Of a stretch of DNA of 43,946 bases, positions 16,473-24,659 are shown in pieces. Source of the stretch: CAYUNE01 sp964446115 (lineage in GTDB: Bacteria > Desulfobacterota > Desulfobulbia > Desulfobulbales > Desulfobulbaceae); NCBI GenBank assembly GCA_964446115.1, contig CAYUNE010000003.1:1-43946 (forward strand). Reading direction: 5' to 3'. Within the stretch, counting starts at the first letter, position 1. The number at the start of each line of letters is the position of its first letter. Below the pieces are notes generated by a model. The model was not told the DNA's origin, made no database searches, and was given only the letters and a program-made list of their open reading frames with translations. Both the position numbers and the translations under genes were made by a program.

Positions 16473-17066
16473 ATGTACAGGGAAAACGACTTCTCCAACG
16501 ATGATCTCGCCGTTTCCGTTCAGGGGCTCAAGGGCAGACAGTCGGTGCGGGCTACCTTTCGGCTGCCGGAACAGAGTATCAGGCTGCTGGGAACCGTGGC
16601 CAGGCAACTGGGATTGAAACAGAAATCCCTCTTTGATCAGCTGGTGGAGGACAGGGATACCCTGGCCAGACTGGCTGCCGGGAACCGCAAAGCTTTCACC
16701 CGCCGTGAGGAGCGCCGGCAGAAAACCTACGTACTCAGCAAGAGATCGCTGGAAACCCTGGACAGTGTCGCCCGGATGCAGAACATACCCCGCGACCTGT
16801 TGGTGGAAATAACCATCCACCGCCTTCTGCCCATTATGAACGCCGAACAGCGGAAACATGGGTTGCGCTGCGGCCTGCTGGAGGAGATCAGACAGTGTCG
16901 GAAACATTGCCGCACCCTGCTGGACAGCGCCAGAAACCGTCTCGGGGGCGACGATCGCGCCACCCTTATCCTGGAAAAGATGGCGGCCGCCTGCGAGGAG
17001 GGAGAGAGGGAACTGGAAAATGTCGTCAGGGCGGGACAGGCCGTGGAAGACTATCGGCAGCGATAG
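16473..17066 (+). CDS. Uncharacterised protein with two ribbon-helix-helix-like units
   Basis: A 197-residue basic protein that I do not recognise as a named family. Two segments share the pattern strand-helix-turn-helix: SVRATFRLPEQSIRLLGTVA plus RQLGLKQKSLFDQLVED (about 25-60), and KTYVLSKRSLETLDSVARMQ plus NIPRDLLVEITIHRL (about 84-118). That is how MetJ/Arc-type ribbon-helix-helix DNA-binding units look, here in tandem within one chain. The C-terminal third is helical and charged with several cysteines. It is divergent from the Hsp20 operon across about 220 bases, so it may regulate that operon. Start ATG 16473 is preferred over GTG 16434. Confidence 0.7.
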   Translation: MYRENDFSNDDLAVSVQGLKGRQSVRATFRLPEQSIRLLGTVARQLGLKQKSLFDQLVEDRDTLARLAAGNRKAFTRREERRQKTYVLSKRSLETLDSVARMQNIPRDLLVEITIHRLLPIMNAEQRKHGLRCGLLEEIRQCRKHCRTLLDSARNRLGGDDRATLILEKMAAACEEGERELENVVRAGQAVEDYRQR

Positions 17067-17109
17067 TCGGACGGCTCACGCCCCGCCGGGCATTACCGAA
17101 GAGAAAGAA

Positions 17110-17226
17110 ATGAAACCGAACAACAGCAAGAAAAAACCAGGGAAAACCATATTCACACTTCTGCTGCTGACCGCCCTGCTCTTCCTGATCATCGGTCTGC
17201 TGGTCGGCATTCCGCAGCTGCTGTAG
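17110..17226 (+). CDS. Short single-pass membrane peptide
   Basis: A 38-residue frame: a basic head (MKPNNSKKKPGKT) followed by one hydrophobic helix (IFTLLLLTALLFLIIGLLVG). It starts 43 bases after the ribbon-helix-helix-like gene, with an A/G-rich GAAGAGAAAGAA stretch in front. The charge pattern and clean membrane span support a real small protein. No function can be assigned. Confidence 0.45.
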   Translation: MKPNNSKKKPGKTIFTLLLLTALLFLIIGLLVGIPQLL

Positions 17227-17294
17227 TGTAGATTCGTGGAAGCCCACCGGGTGGCGAACCCTGTGAACGGGTACGGGTATATGGGGAAGCAGGT

Positions 17295-19016
17295 TTACAG
17301 ACGGCAGGAAAGCGAGCGGTCCATGAGGACCCGCTCCCGGTATGCCTGCAGCAGGTCGTCTTTTTTCAGGATGCCCACAACCTTGCCCTGATCGGCCTCA
17401 TCCACCACCGGCAGAAAGGAAATCCGGTTTTCTTCAAACAGGGCAAAGGCGGTCTCAAGATTGTCGCCGGCGCTCACGGTTATCACCTCGCGGGTCATGA
17501 GATCGGCCACCAGGACGATATCCTTGAGATCATCAAAGAGGGTGAGGCAGAAACGCAGGTCCCGTAACGACAGCACTCCGGCAAGTCCGCCCTTGCCGTC
17601 AAGGACGACATAATGGGGATAGGGACTGGCCAGGGTTTCGTTGACCGCCTCCTCCAGGGAAGTTGAGTGGAGCATGGTGTCGAACTCGCGGTTCATGATC
17701 GTCTGCAGCCGAAGCGCCCTGAGTACTGAAATATCATGGCCGCGAACGATGTTGATACCCCGGCGCAGCAGTTTGAGCTCATAGGCTGAGTAGCCGAAGA
17801 GCAGCCGCACCAGAGTGACGGCGGCGATACAGGCGACCATGAGCGGCAGGATGATCCGGTTGCTGTAGGTGAGTTCGAAAATTGTGAGGATCGCCGTTAT
17901 CGGCGCCAGGGTGGTGCCGGCCACCATGGCACCCATTCCCACCAGCGCATAATCGGTCGCCTGCAAACCCAGATGCGGGAAAAGAAGCGCCGAAACCACG
18001 CCGACCAGGGTACCCAGCGAACTGCCCACCACCAGGGAGGGGGCGAAAATCCCACCGCTCATTCCGGAACCTATGCAGAGGGAGGTGGCCAGGATCTTTG
18101 CCGCCAACATGGCCGCGGCGGCGGAAAAAACCATTTCGCCGTTCAGAGACAGGTTGATGGAATCATATCCCACTCCCAGAACCATGGGCAACCGCAGGGC
18201 CAGAAGGCCGAGCAGCAGGCCACCCAGGGCGGGTTTAAGCCATTCCGGCATGGCCAGGCGCGCAAAGAGGGTGTCCGTGGCATAGATCATCCGGACAAAG
18301 AGGATGGCGCAAAGCCCGGCCAGGAGACCGAGAACCAGATAGATACCCAACTCGCCGTAATGGGAGAACCCGAATTCCCCCACCCGGAAGGTGGGAAAAT
18401 CTCCCTGCAGCAGCCGGGAAATCACCGAGGCCACCACCGAGGCCACGACTATATGGCTGATATAGCCTATCTCCACATCCAGGAGGATGATCTCCACGGC
18501 AAAAAGAGTGCCGGCAATGGGCGCGTTGAAGGTGGCGGCAATTCCCGCCGCCGCCCCACAGGCCAGGCAGACACGACCCTTTTCCGGGGAAAGACCGAAA
18601 AACCCGCTGATGGCCGAGCCGATGGCGGCACCGATCTGGACAATGGGGCCCTCCCGGCCCACCGAGGCCCCGGAACCGATGAGGAGGCTGCTCACCAGGG
18701 CCTTGAGAAAGGTGACCCGCCGGCGGATGGGACGCTGGCGCACCACCGAGGCAATGACCTCGGGAACCCCCGGCCCCCGCGCCTCGGGTACCAGAAAGGT
18801 GATCATTGGTCCGGCGATCAGGCTGCCCGCCACCGGCACCAGCAGCATCAGCCACCAGGGAGTATCGACTACCCGCTGCTGAAACGTCACTCCCGGTCCC
18901 CAGAAAAGCTGTTGAAAGAAGATAACCAGCAGCCGGAACAACAGGGCGCCGCAGGCGGCCAGCACGCCGATGGTGACGGAAAAGGCGAGAAAACGAATTT
19001 CCGAAATGCGTTTCAT
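17295..19016 (-). CDS. ClC-family chloride/anion channel or exchanger with CBS pair
   Basis: A 573-residue ClC protein with cytoplasmic CBS domains (about 440-573). The three anion-site motifs are present: GPGVPEV at 81-87, GSGASVGREGP at 114-124 with gating Glu122, and GSGMSGGIFAP at 316-326. Two features are unusual. The first motif has proline in place of the usual serine, a change associated with nitrate preference in plant ClCa. In FNAPIAGTLFAVEIILL the position of the internal proton glutamate (E203 of E. coli ClC) is isoleucine (176). It may therefore be a channel or a differently coupled exchanger. It lies 25 bases downstream of the M16 protease gene on the same strand. Confidence 0.92.
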   Translation of the reverse strand: MKRISEIRFLAFSVTIGVLAACGALLFRLLVIFFQQLFWGPGVTFQQRVVDTPWWLMLLVPVAGSLIAGPMITFLVPEARGPGVPEVIASVVRQRPIRRRVTFLKALVSSLLIGSGASVGREGPIVQIGAAIGSAISGFFGLSPEKGRVCLACGAAAGIAATFNAPIAGTLFAVEIILLDVEIGYISHIVVASVVASVISRLLQGDFPTFRVGEFGFSHYGELGIYLVLGLLAGLCAILFVRMIYATDTLFARLAMPEWLKPALGGLLLGLLALRLPMVLGVGYDSINLSLNGEMVFSAAAAMLAAKILATSLCIGSGMSGGIFAPSLVVGSSLGTLVGVVSALLFPHLGLQATDYALVGMGAMVAGTTLAPITAILTIFELTYSNRIILPLMVACIAAVTLVRLLFGYSAYELKLLRRGINIVRGHDISVLRALRLQTIMNREFDTMLHSTSLEEAVNETLASPYPHYVVLDGKGGLAGVLSLRDLRFCLTLFDDLKDIVLVADLMTREVITVSAGDNLETAFALFEENRISFLPVVDEADQGKVVGILKKDDLLQAYRERVLMDRSLSCRL

Positions 19017-19041
19017 TGATCACCGCCGGCTGAGCGATTGG

Positions 19042-21966
19042 TCAAATCTCGATTATTTCGTCAAAGAGCTCCGGATGCGCCTCGATTTTGGCACGGTTGC
19101 CGATGGTGGCACGGAATGACGCGGCGCTTGCCCGCGCAAATGCCGGACCAAAGGCACGTAAATCATCCACCGTGGTGCTCAGCAGTTCATCCAGCCATTT
19201 CTGTTTTAATTCTTTTGTAATTCCGGATAGATATTCGTTTCTTGCCGTTGCTCCCCTTGCCGCGGGTCCCTGGTGCGGCAGGTAGTTGCCGTAGGCGCCA
19301 ATGATGAGTTGTTCCAGGGATGCGGGGGGGAGTTCCAGGTTTTCGATGGTTACGCCGATGCGATCATAGGCCTCGTAGGTGGAGGCCACCGCCGGATCCC
19401 GATAGCTGATGAGGCAGATGTTGCCGGTGATGCTGTTTGACTGCACAAAGCAGCCGTAGGCTCCGCCCAGCTGGCGAACCGTGTTCCACAGATAGTCCCG
19501 TGAAAGCCAGGTCTTGAGGACCTCGAAGTGGCCGTTGTGACGCATTCCCCCGGGAGCGAGGTTTCCACCCTGGGCATTGTAGACCACCTCGGCCGAGGTG
19601 ATAAAGGCCTGGGACGGAACAAAGGAGGGAAACTCTCCTGCCGCCGCTTCCCGGTTCCCCGCGCCAAGGGAGCGGCGTATTTCGCCCAGGCGCTCTCTGA
19701 CCCGTTCCACATCTTCTGCTGCGGCCGTGACATTGGCAACAAGGCCGCGGTTGACCAGCAGGGCCTCTTTGAGGCGCTCAAGGGTCTCCAGGAACGCTTT
19801 CTCCCGGCGGTCATAGTTGCGGGCCAGATTTTTCAGGCACTGGTACTGGGTGAGGCCGCCGACAAGCTCATTGTACTTACCGGCCGGGCTCAAGTGTGAA
19901 AAAACCCGTGAAGATGCCAGGTTATATCCTTCGCTCTGCACCGCGTGCTCGGCCCAGGCGAATTCGCGCTGGACTATTTCGCGGATGCGGGTACGGTCGG
20001 CAAAACTCACACTGGTAAAAAGATCAATGATCAGGTCCAGGGCCCGTTCCAGGTAAATGCTGAGCATCTTGGCGTGCAGCCAGAAGATCGGCCGCACCGT
20101 GTCGCCCTCGCCATACCTGACATAGGGGCGGAAGGAGTGGGAAAACCCTCCGGTTACCGTATTGATCTCCTTGGCAAAACGCATGTAATCCAGTTTGTCG
20201 GTGCCGATTTCCGTGACAATGGTGCCAAACAGATCCAGGTAAGGCAGCAGGGTTGCATCAATGGCGCGGCAGTCAAACCCCAGGTTGAAGTAGCAGATGG
20301 AGTTGGTTTCCTCTTCACAGACCAGATACTCGCAGCCATCGACGCTTTCGGCGCGGATGCCGCGAAATTCCGGACTACGGTCAAGATCGGCCAGGGTCAG
20401 ACGCGGCAGCAGCGAGAGGGTCTTTTCATCGTTGGGAGTCTGCTGCAGGGTGATCAGTTCCCGGGTGCGACGGATCAACGCCGCCATCCCCTCTTCATCC
20501 AGACTGCGTTCATGGGCGGCGAGTCGCTGCTGTTCCTTTCGCTGCAGCCGCCGGGCCTTGTCCGGGTCGGGTTTGAGAACCACCACCACCGGTGCCGGGT
20601 TGTCGATGAGATTGGTATGGATCAATTCCTCGAAATAATCCCCTTCCAGGGCCTGTTTGCGGATTTTTTTGAACATCTCCCCTATTCTGAAGACCGAAAA
20701 GGGATCGGCATCATGGCGCAGGGCGGGCAGGGCCTTGCCGATGAGGTCCAGGCCCCGCTGGGGCTTGCACATTTCCTCGCGCACCGCAAACTCATATTTG
20801 TTAAGCTCGGAGAGCACCAGATCCCGGTCGAGCCCGGTTTCAACGATTTCGCTGAGACATTTCCGGTACTCCTCCTGAAAAGGTTCGTGCTGATCCGGAT
20901 CACTGCCGACAAGATAGGTCATCATGATGGTCTTGAAACAGGAGGAGTCAAGAAACATTCCACCGAAATCCTTGCCCAGTCCTTTGCCGACGATCCGGCG
21001 CTTCAGAGGTGATCCATCCGAGTTATAGAGGATATTGGCGATTACCTGGAAGGCGGCGTTGCGCTTCCGCTCCAGCACCGTACCCACGGCCGAGGCCACG
21101 GAAATGAAGGTCTTGCCATTCAGATCGCTCCCCGCCTCGACGCTGTAGGTATCGGTGATCAGCAACGGTTCTTCGAGATTTTTACCGGCATTGATGACCG
21201 CCCTGGAACCCCGGGTTTCCCGGCGACCCAGAAATCTTTCGTCCACAAAGGCCAGCTCATCGGCGAGCGGGGCATTGCCGTAGAAAAAGAAAGTGGCATT
21301 GGCCGGATGATAAAATTTTCCGTGGAAGGCGGTAAACTCTTCGTAGCTGAGATCCGGTATCTTCTGGGGATCGCCGCCGGACTCAAAGGCATAGGTGGAT
21401 CCGGGCATGAGACCACGGAAGGTGTTATGGAAGATCAGTCGGATGGGATCCGAATAGGCGCCCTTCATCTCGTTGAGTACCACCCCCTGGAACTGGATGG
21501 GGTCTTCCCTTCCCTCCTTGTGATAATGCCATCCCTCCTGCTCGAAGGTGGTCCGCTTAAGCAGGGGGTTGAAGACCACGTCGCAGTAGACGTCCATGAT
21601 GTTGAAATACTCTCTGAGATTGAGGGTGGCAAAGGGGTACCAGGTGGTATCGGCACCGGTCATGGCGTTGAGAAAGGTCATCAGCCCTCCCTTGTTGATT
21701 TCGCCGAAGACATCCCGCACCGGATACTTCCGCGATCCCATGAGGACTGAATGTTCAAGGATATGGGCCACTCCGGTGGAATCCCCGGGAATGGTGGTGA
21801 ATGCCACGCAAAAGGTCTTGTTGGCATCGCTGTTTTTGATGGCCATTACCCGCGTTCCATGCTCCCGGTGGCTGAAGAGATAAACGATGGAATCTATTTC
21901 CGAGTTGCGCTCGATGCGTTCCAAAAGAAAGTTGCTGTATATTTTTCCTTTTTCGAATTGATCCAT
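19042..21966 (-). CDS. M16C metallopeptidase, PreP/Cym1-type presequence protease
   Basis: A 974-residue zinc peptidase, the normal length for PreP. The inverted zinc motif HILEH is at 68-72 (GDSTGVAHILEHSVLMGSRK). The third ligand glutamate lies downstream in the VVLNEMKGAYSDP stretch. Family markers also include FLNAMTGADTTWYPFATLNL and, in the last third, LRQLGGAYG-like RQLGGAYGCFVQSNSITGN. These clam-shell proteases degrade short unfolded peptides such as cleaved signal or targeting peptides. There is no signal sequence, so it is probably cytoplasmic. The start at 21966 has only a weak ribosome site. Confidence 0.93.
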   Translation of the reverse strand: MDQFEKGKIYSNFLLERIERNSEIDSIVYLFSHREHGTRVMAIKNSDANKTFCVAFTTIPGDSTGVAHILEHSVLMGSRKYPVRDVFGEINKGGLMTFLNAMTGADTTWYPFATLNLREYFNIMDVYCDVVFNPLLKRTTFEQEGWHYHKEGREDPIQFQGVVLNEMKGAYSDPIRLIFHNTFRGLMPGSTYAFESGGDPQKIPDLSYEEFTAFHGKFYHPANATFFFYGNAPLADELAFVDERFLGRRETRGSRAVINAGKNLEEPLLITDTYSVEAGSDLNGKTFISVASAVGTVLERKRNAAFQVIANILYNSDGSPLKRRIVGKGLGKDFGGMFLDSSCFKTIMMTYLVGSDPDQHEPFQEEYRKCLSEIVETGLDRDLVLSELNKYEFAVREEMCKPQRGLDLIGKALPALRHDADPFSVFRIGEMFKKIRKQALEGDYFEELIHTNLIDNPAPVVVVLKPDPDKARRLQRKEQQRLAAHERSLDEEGMAALIRRTRELITLQQTPNDEKTLSLLPRLTLADLDRSPEFRGIRAESVDGCEYLVCEEETNSICYFNLGFDCRAIDATLLPYLDLFGTIVTEIGTDKLDYMRFAKEINTVTGGFSHSFRPYVRYGEGDTVRPIFWLHAKMLSIYLERALDLIIDLFTSVSFADRTRIREIVQREFAWAEHAVQSEGYNLASSRVFSHLSPAGKYNELVGGLTQYQCLKNLARNYDRREKAFLETLERLKEALLVNRGLVANVTAAAEDVERVRERLGEIRRSLGAGNREAAAGEFPSFVPSQAFITSAEVVYNAQGGNLAPGGMRHNGHFEVLKTWLSRDYLWNTVRQLGGAYGCFVQSNSITGNICLISYRDPAVASTYEAYDRIGVTIENLELPPASLEQLIIGAYGNYLPHQGPAARGATARNEYLSGITKELKQKWLDELLSTTVDDLRAFGPAFARASAASFRATIGNRAKIEAHPELFDEIIEI

Positions 21967-22070
21967 GATATATGTTCCATCTCGTCCAATGGTGGACGGA
22001 ATTGTTTTAATAAGGGGTCCTGCCCCGGGTCATCACCACTTGCGGATTGCCGCAATCGTTCATCGGATCG

Positions 22071-22134
22071 CTAACCCGACACAGAAATGGACTTCTTGGT
22101 CGTAACCGGCCGCAGGTGCAGCGTATTTGTACGC
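22071..22134 (+). repeat. Degenerate copy F of the dispersed hairpin element
   Basis: CTAACCCGACACAG, then ACTTCTTGGTC, then GTAACCGGCCGCAGGTGCAG and CGTATTTGTACGC follow the block order of copies B and D, with an internal deletion and no hairpin right arm. It is the only structure I see in the gap 21967-22328. The remaining sequence there shows only short GC hairpins, such as CACCGCCTTGGCGGCGG near 22203. Confidence 0.45.
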
Positions 22135-22328
22135 AAGCGACCGGTGGAAACAGGTGTTTGCATTGAAGCGAGCCCTATCTCTACCATAAAGATCGCCTTT
22201 CTTCACCGCCTTGGCGGCGGATATGCACAAAAAACGTATCCCCGCCCTGCGGCAAGGGCCGGATGATGATAATTTTTGATTGCAGGGGGGTCCTGCGGCC
22301 GATCGATGGGGCGCGGCGGGATGGGTTC

Positions 22329-22484
22329 TTAACCGATACCGATGCATTCCAGGCAGATACTCTTGGCCTGTTCCAGCACCCGCAGCGGCTCACCCAGGCT
22401 GATGCCCAGCAGCCAGAGGCACAGAAAGAAAAGGATAAGGAGAAGCGGAATTTTCCTGGGTCTGAATTTCTTTTTACTCTTCAT
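22329..22484 (-). CDS. CD1871A-type CXXC motif peptide
   Basis: A 51-residue gene: a basic head (MKSKKKFRPRKIP), one membrane span (LLLILFFLCLWLLGISLG) and the C-terminal motif AKSICLECIGIG. The last eight or so residues are the hallmark of the CD1871A family, small membrane-anchored CXXC peptides found in anaerobes, often with TlpA/CcdA-type thiol proteins. The two cysteines (44 and 47) could cycle as a dithiol. Here it starts three bases after the stop of the thiamine-binding protein, so the two are probably co-translated. No thioredoxin-like partner is adjacent. Confidence 0.8.
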   Translation of the reverse strand: MKSKKKFRPRKIPLLLILFFLCLWLLGISLGEPLRVLEQAKSICLECIGIG

Positions 22485-22487
22485 TTG

Positions 22488-22793
22488 TCAAGCATCCTTG
22501 ATCTGCCGGAGAACCGATTGGTATTTGTCGCTGAGATGCACCTGTCTGTCCCGGCGTTCGTCAAGGACAATCTGGGTGACCACCCTTTCCGCTCCCCGGT
22601 GAAAGGAAAGGCCATGGATCCGGGCTGCCAGCCGCAGGAGCTCTTCGCTTTCACCTTCGATGGTGGTGCCCATGTCGGTGAGGGTGTGGGGAATTCCCCT
22701 GTCTTTGAGAAACCTGATAACATCGGCCACATATTCCCCGACACTGGGAGTGGCCGTTCCCAGCGGGATAATGGTGATTTGCATCAGCGCCAT
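22488..22793 (-). CDS. MTH1187-type thiamine-binding protein (UPF0045)
   Basis: A 101-residue protein starting MALMQITIIPLGTATPSVGE, with VIRFLKDRGIPHTLTDMGTT and IEGESEELLRLAARIH. This is the compact ferredoxin-like fold of the MTH1187/YkoF group, in which the conserved TxMGTxIEG segment lines the thiamine pocket. Members are tetrameric and bind thiamine or its precursors; the physiological role is not settled. The gene lies 43 bases downstream of parB and just before the CXXC peptide. Confidence 0.85.
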   Translation of the reverse strand: MALMQITIIPLGTATPSVGEYVADVIRFLKDRGIPHTLTDMGTTIEGESEELLRLAARIHGLSFHRGAERVVTQIVLDERRDRQVHLSDKYQSVLRQIKDA

Positions 22794-22836
22794 GATCCTT
22801 TCATTCCCTCCCCGTATGCGCTTACAGCTTTTTCAC

Positions 22837-23715
22837 CTACGATTCGCGGGTGAGCAGGCCCACAAGACGGTCCAGGTCGTCGCTTGAGTAATATTCGATC
22901 TCCAGCTTACCCCGGGCACCGTTTTGGGTGATACGTACCTTTGTGTTCAGGTGGTTGACCAGCTGATTGACCAGGGTGCGGCAGTAGGAGGCCGGCAGTT
23001 CGTTCCTGCTCTTTTTGGCGGTCGTCCCGGACTGCTGCTTCGGCGAAACAGTCAACTTGCAGATTCGTTCCGTGGCCCGCACAGATAGATCCTCCTTGAT
23101 GATCCGGGTGCGGAGCTCGTTGAGCTTGTCGGGCATTTCCCTGAGGCGCAACAGTACCCTGGCGTGTCCTTCGGAAATCCGGTTGGAGGCAACATCACTC
23201 TGCAGGTATTCGGGCAGGGTGAGAAGGCGGAGGGTGTTGGTGACCGTGGAGCGTTTTTTCCCCACCTTTTGGGCGGCCTGCTCCTGGGTGAGACCGAAAT
23301 CCTTGATCAGGCGGGAATAGGCCATGGCCTCTTCGATGGGATTGAGGTCCTGGCGCTGGATATTTTCTATGAGGGCCAACTCCAGTTGATCGTTGTCCGA
23401 GCCGGAGTCGATGAGAACCACCGGAACCTCATCAAGACCCGCCAGTTTTGCCGCTCGCAGTCGCCGTTCACCGGCAATGACGTTGTAGCGGTTCTCATCG
23501 TTCCTGGCGACGATGAGAGGCTGGATAATGCCGTGCTCGGCGATGGAGTCCGCCAGTTCCTGCAGTTTTTCCTCATCGAAATTCTTGCGCGGTTGATGGG
23601 GGTTGGGATCTATCTTGTCGATATCAAGGCGGAAATAGGCGTCGGAATCACTGTCGATGCCGCTTTCCGGCAACAGGGCCCCTACCCCTCTGCCCAGGAC
23701 GTTTTTTTTTGCCAT
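22837..23715 (-). CDS. parB: ParB chromosome-partitioning CTPase/DNA-binding protein
   Basis: A 292-residue ParB. It begins with the ParA-stimulating N-terminus MAKKNVLGRGVGALLP. The CTP-binding motifs follow: NPHQPRKNF (C motif region), GERRLRAAKLAG (GERRxRA) and ENIQRQDLNPIEEA. The helix-turn-helix is LTQEQAAQKVGKKRSTVTNT, with a dimerisation domain at the C-terminus. It loads on parS and spreads as a clamp. A perfect parS lies 0.9 kb upstream beside the parA promoter. It follows parA by 20 bases. Confidence 0.96.
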   Translation of the reverse strand: MAKKNVLGRGVGALLPESGIDSDSDAYFRLDIDKIDPNPHQPRKNFDEEKLQELADSIAEHGIIQPLIVARNDENRYNVIAGERRLRAAKLAGLDEVPVVLIDSGSDNDQLELALIENIQRQDLNPIEEAMAYSRLIKDFGLTQEQAAQKVGKKRSTVTNTLRLLTLPEYLQSDVASNRISEGHARVLLRLREMPDKLNELRTRIIKEDLSVRATERICKLTVSPKQQSGTTAKKSRNELPASYCRTLVNQLVNHLNTKVRITQNGARGKLEIEYYSSDDLDRLVGLLTRES

Positions 23716-23735
23716 ATCTTCTCCCTGTTTCCCTC

Positions 23736-24527
23736 CTAGCCGTTACGGCGCAGGAATTCGGCTCCCAGCTGCCGATAGGCCTTGGCGCCTGCACTGCGGC
23801 GGTCATATTCAAAAATGGATTTTCCGTAACTGGGGCACTCGCTGAGCCTGACATTTCTGGGGATGCAGGTCTCGAAGACCTGCTTTGCAAAGTGCTTGCG
23901 GATCTCCCCGGCCACCTGATGAGTGAGGTTGTTGCGACGGTCATACATGGTCAGCAACAACCCCTCGATAAACAGGCCCCGGTTGAGGGTGCGTTTCACC
24001 GAACGCACGGTCTTGATCAGCTGTGCCAGCCCTTCGAGGGCGAAATACTCACACTGCATGGGAATGATGATCGAGTCGGCGACGCTCAGCCCGTTTATGG
24101 TCAGAATCCCCAGCGACGGCGGACAGTCCACAAAGACAAAGTCATAACGGTTCACCACCGGACGCAATACTTTTTTTAGCTTTTTTTCTCGTTTTTCCGC
24201 GGAGATAAGCTCTATCTCCACCCCAACCAGATCGATGGAAGTGGGTAAAACATCAAGGTTTTTCACGGATGACCGTCGGATCACATCCCCGGCGCCGACA
24301 TTATCCAGGAGACAGTGATAGAGATGTTTTTCCTCCGGCTTGAGCAACACCCCCAAACCGCTTGAGGCATTCCCCTGGGGATCGGTATCCACCAGCAACA
24401 CCTTTTTCTTTCTTGCCGCCACCGCCGCGGCCAGATTGACGGCCGTTGTCGTCTTCCCCACCCCACCCTTCTGGTTGGCCAGGGCTACAACCTTTCCTTT
24501 TCTTCTTTTCGGCTTTTTCTCTTTCAT
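23736..24527 (-). CDS. parA: ParA chromosome-partitioning ATPase
   Basis: A 263-residue deviant-Walker ATPase: NQKGGVGKTTTAVNLAA carries both signature lysines, VDTDPQGNASSGLG is the A' region, and FVFVDCPPSLGILTINGLSV is Walker B. ParA-ATP coats the nucleoid and pulls ParB-parS complexes. ATG 24527 is chosen because GGGAGG stands 9 bases upstream; an in-frame ATG at 24584 would lie across the promoter. The basic head KEKKPKRRKGK is longer than in Soj but plausible. Confidence 0.96.
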   Translation of the reverse strand: MKEKKPKRRKGKVVALANQKGGVGKTTTAVNLAAAVAARKKKVLLVDTDPQGNASSGLGVLLKPEEKHLYHCLLDNVGAGDVIRRSSVKNLDVLPTSIDLVGVEIELISAEKREKKLKKVLRPVVNRYDFVFVDCPPSLGILTINGLSVADSIIIPMQCEYFALEGLAQLIKTVRSVKRTLNRGLFIEGLLLTMYDRRNNLTHQVAGEIRKHFAKQVFETCIPRNVRLSECPSYGKSIFEYDRRSAGAKAYRQLGAEFLRRNG

Positions 24528-24554
24528 AAATCTTGCCTCCCTGCAGTGGATGGT

Positions 24555-24584
24555 ACTATACTCGACACCCATTGATGAAGGCAA
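24555..24584 (-). promoter_or_regulatory. parAB promoter
   Basis: On the minus strand, TTGCCT (24579-24584) and TATAGT (24555-24560) are separated by 18 bases. The -35 box lies 11 bases from the parS core, so ParB loading or spreading could block RNA polymerase and autoregulate parAB. Confidence 0.6.
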
Positions 24585-24595
24585 TTTTTTTCCGA

Positions 24596-24611
24596 TGTTT
24601 CACGTGAAACA
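24596..24611. promoter_or_regulatory. parS centromere site
   Basis: TGTTTCACGTGAAACA is the exact 16-bp bacterial parS consensus. The palindrome extends outward through CCGA/TCGG and an A/T run, covering roughly 24583-24623. It lies in the intergenic region between divergent parA and nadB. It is the ParB nucleation site and indicates an origin-proximal location. Confidence 0.96.
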
Positions 24612-24659
24612 TCGGAAAAAATTATCCGGCACTCCCCTCTTCCACCTGTGTAATCAGTT

